DNA of 6,262 bases. Origin: Psychromarinibacter halotolerans. GTDB lineage: Bacteria; Pseudomonadota; Alphaproteobacteria; Rhodobacterales; Rhodobacteraceae. The notes beneath the pieces are model-generated. The model saw nothing but the letters and a program-made list of their open reading frames with translations. It searched no databases and was not told the DNA's origin. Where the stretch lies: contig NZ_JARGYD010000024.1 of the NCBI RefSeq assembly GCF_029168315.1, positions 1 through 6,262 on the forward strand, given 5' to 3'. A program made the translations under genes and the position numbers. Of this stretch, positions 5,146-6,262 are shown piece after piece (the stretch's first letter is position 1; every line of letters starts with the position of its first letter).

Positions 5146-6167
5146 ATTTGGGTGATACGGCCTGAGAAGGCGGCGTATCGTGGCGGGTGTCAAAGCCTGC
5201 CAGAACCTCCCGAAGGAGCGATACGCCTATGGAAGACGATACCACGATCACCCCGTTTCACCAGCCCGGATCGGTTATCGATCCACTCACCGAGATCGCG
5301 CGAGACGGCGCCCGCCAGATGCTTGCCGCGGCGCTGAAGGCAGAGGCTGCGAGCTTTGTCGCGCAGTTTGCTGAGGAGCGCCTGCCCGACGGCCGGCAGC
5401 GCGTCGTTCACCACGGAACCGGGCCGGAGCGGTCGATCCAGACCGGCATCGGCCCGATCCCCGTGCAGCGCCAGAAGATCCGCGACCGATCTGCCGATGT
5501 GCGGCCGGAGAGCAAGATCCGGTTCAGCTCACGCATCCTGCCGAAATGGGCGCGGCGCTCGCCCAGCCTCGATGCCTTGCTCCCGGTCCTCTACTTGCGG
5601 GGCGTCTCGACCGGGGACTTCCAGGAGGCCCTGAGCGCGCTGGTCGGGCCGGATGCGCCGAACCTGTCGCCGGGCGCGATCTCGCGTCTTACCAGCGAGT
5701 GGCAGGGCGAGCATGATCGCTGGCAACGTCGCGACCTCTCCGCGCGACGCTATGTCTACGTCTGGGCCGACGGTGTCTACCTCCAGGCCCGAATGGAGCC
5801 CCAGGCCGAGTGCATGCTGGTGATGATCGGGGCGACCCCCGAAGGTAAGAAGGAGTTGGTGGGCTTCCAGGTCGGGGTCCGCGAGAGCGCGCAGAGCTGG
5901 CGCGAACTGCTGGTGGACCTCCGGAGCCGCGGCCTCTCGGTGCCGCCGGACGCGGCGGTCGGTGACGGCGCGCTCGGGTTCTGGAAGGCGATGGAGGAGA
6001 TCTTTCCCAGCACGCGCCATCAGCGGTGCTGGACCCACAAAGTGTCCAACGTCCTGAACAAGGTCCCGAAGTCGATGCACCCGGCGGTGAAAGCCGATCT
6101 GCGCGAGATCTGGCAGGCCGAGACCCGCGCCGTCGCCGAGACCGCCCTCGACACCTTCACCGAGAAG
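5131..6167 (+). mobile_element. IS256-family insertion sequence, right part missing
   Basis: The element begins somewhere between the end of the IstA match (about 5130) and about 5154. It contains one transposase gene. Similarity to IS256-family (Mutator-like) transposases ends at 6167, where a different sequence starts. The right inverted repeat is therefore absent and this copy is not autonomous. The exact left end could not be fixed without the matching right end. Confidence 0.7.
5154..5225. repeat. GATACG motifs in the IS256 left end
   Basis: GATACG occurs at 5154-5159 and 5220-5225, and its reverse complement CGTATC at 5174-5179. The first and the inverted copy could pair across 14 bases. 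Repeated short motifs near an IS end often serve as transposase binding sites; here that is an inference. Confidence 0.35.
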
Positions 6168-6262
6168 GGGAGTGGACAAAACATGGGGGTCATCTTCGTC
6201 GTTGCGGCCCGTGCTAAGGTGAGTTCTTTGCGTGTGGGGCTGCCATGGACGTACGGATTACA
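5229..6262 (+). pseudogene. IS256-family transposase, truncated before the catalytic Glu and open to the window end
   Basis: The frame starts at ATG 5229 with AAGGAG at 5213-5218 (10 bases upstream). It shows an N-terminal region with RDGARQMLAAALKAEAASFV and LPDGRQRVVHHG, then KIRFSSRILPKWARR, and the DDE core. Asp181 lies in VWADGVYLQARM and Asp246 in AVGDGALGFW, 65 residues apart as expected for IS256. The HQRCWTHKVSNVLNKVPKS block with Cys267 and His270 follows. The family match stops at Lys313 (codon 6165-6167), where relatives continue with a YGAKY-type sequence and, about 50 residues later, the NPIES region holding the catalytic Glu. From 6168 the frame continues through foreign sequence without a stop to the end of the window. 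The product would lack the third catalytic residue. Confidence 0.87.
6168..6262. other. Unidentified sequence replacing the 3' part of the IS256 gene
   Basis: The IS256 match is broken at 6167/6168. Shortly after, at 6173, the sequence reads TGGACAAAACATGGGGGTC. It begins TGGACA, like the IS3-family end at 940, so another IS end is possible. An ATG at 6245 (MDVRIT, after a GGGG stretch) could start a new gene, but only six codons are visible. I do not recognise it. Confidence 0.4.

Noticed and set aside
4451..5251. Minus-strand open frames opposite the IS5/IS21 chimera
   Set aside because: They are antisense to recognised transposase sequence, with no motifs or ribosome-binding sites.
1..6262. 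CRISPR arrays, tRNA or rRNA genes, toxin-antitoxin or defence systems, prophage genes
   Set aside because: No regularly spaced repeats, no cloverleaf-like segment and no protein of these families was found. The only repeats are IS ends and short palindromes.

Overview
This is a GC-rich window in which a small amide or hydantoin-type catabolic cluster is enclosed by layered insertion-sequence debris. The base composition, codon use and types of insertion sequence (IS3, IS21, IS5 and IS256 families) suggest an alphaproteobacterium, perhaps of the Rhodobacterales/Paracoccus type, and an accessory replicon or genomic island. That placement rests on resemblance only.

Left flank, 1-1023: a decayed IS3-family copy on the minus strand (orfA 602-883; orfB 1-636, running off the window). 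It appears inserted next to the outer end of an IS21-family element, recognisable by a tandem subterminal repeat at 964-1020. The IS21 end at about 1023 cuts into the 3' end of an AraC-family regulator and supplies its last 12 codons and its stop.

Core, 985-4326, all on the minus strand. In transcription order it holds: the 3' remnant of an unrecognised gene (4092-4326); an N-carbamoylsarcosine-amidohydrolase-like cysteine hydrolase (3151-3804); a PuuE-type polysaccharide-deacetylase-fold hydrolase (2210-3064); and the AraC-family regulator (985-1959). The regulator has its own candidate promoter, overlapped by a perfect 9-bp inverted repeat (2097-2131). The two enzymes are 86 bases apart and probably form an operon. 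Related families open hydantoin-like rings and remove carbamoyl groups, so a plausible but untested reading is two-step breakdown of a hydantoin or other cyclic ureide, controlled by the AraC protein.

Right flank, 4327-6262, on the plus strand: the left end and first 71 codons of an IS5-family transposase are joined in frame to the C-terminal part of an IS21 IstA, which carries an internal stop. An IS256-family element follows. Its transposase keeps the first two catalytic aspartates, but similarity stops at about 6167, before the catalytic glutamate. The last 95 bases are a different, unidentified sequence.

No tRNA, rRNA, CRISPR array, replication origin, defence or phage gene was seen. The most interesting points are the possible PuuE-like plus carbamoyl-amidase pathway, the regulator tail made by an IS end, the inverted repeat over the regulator promoter, and the chimeric and silently frameshifted transposase genes.
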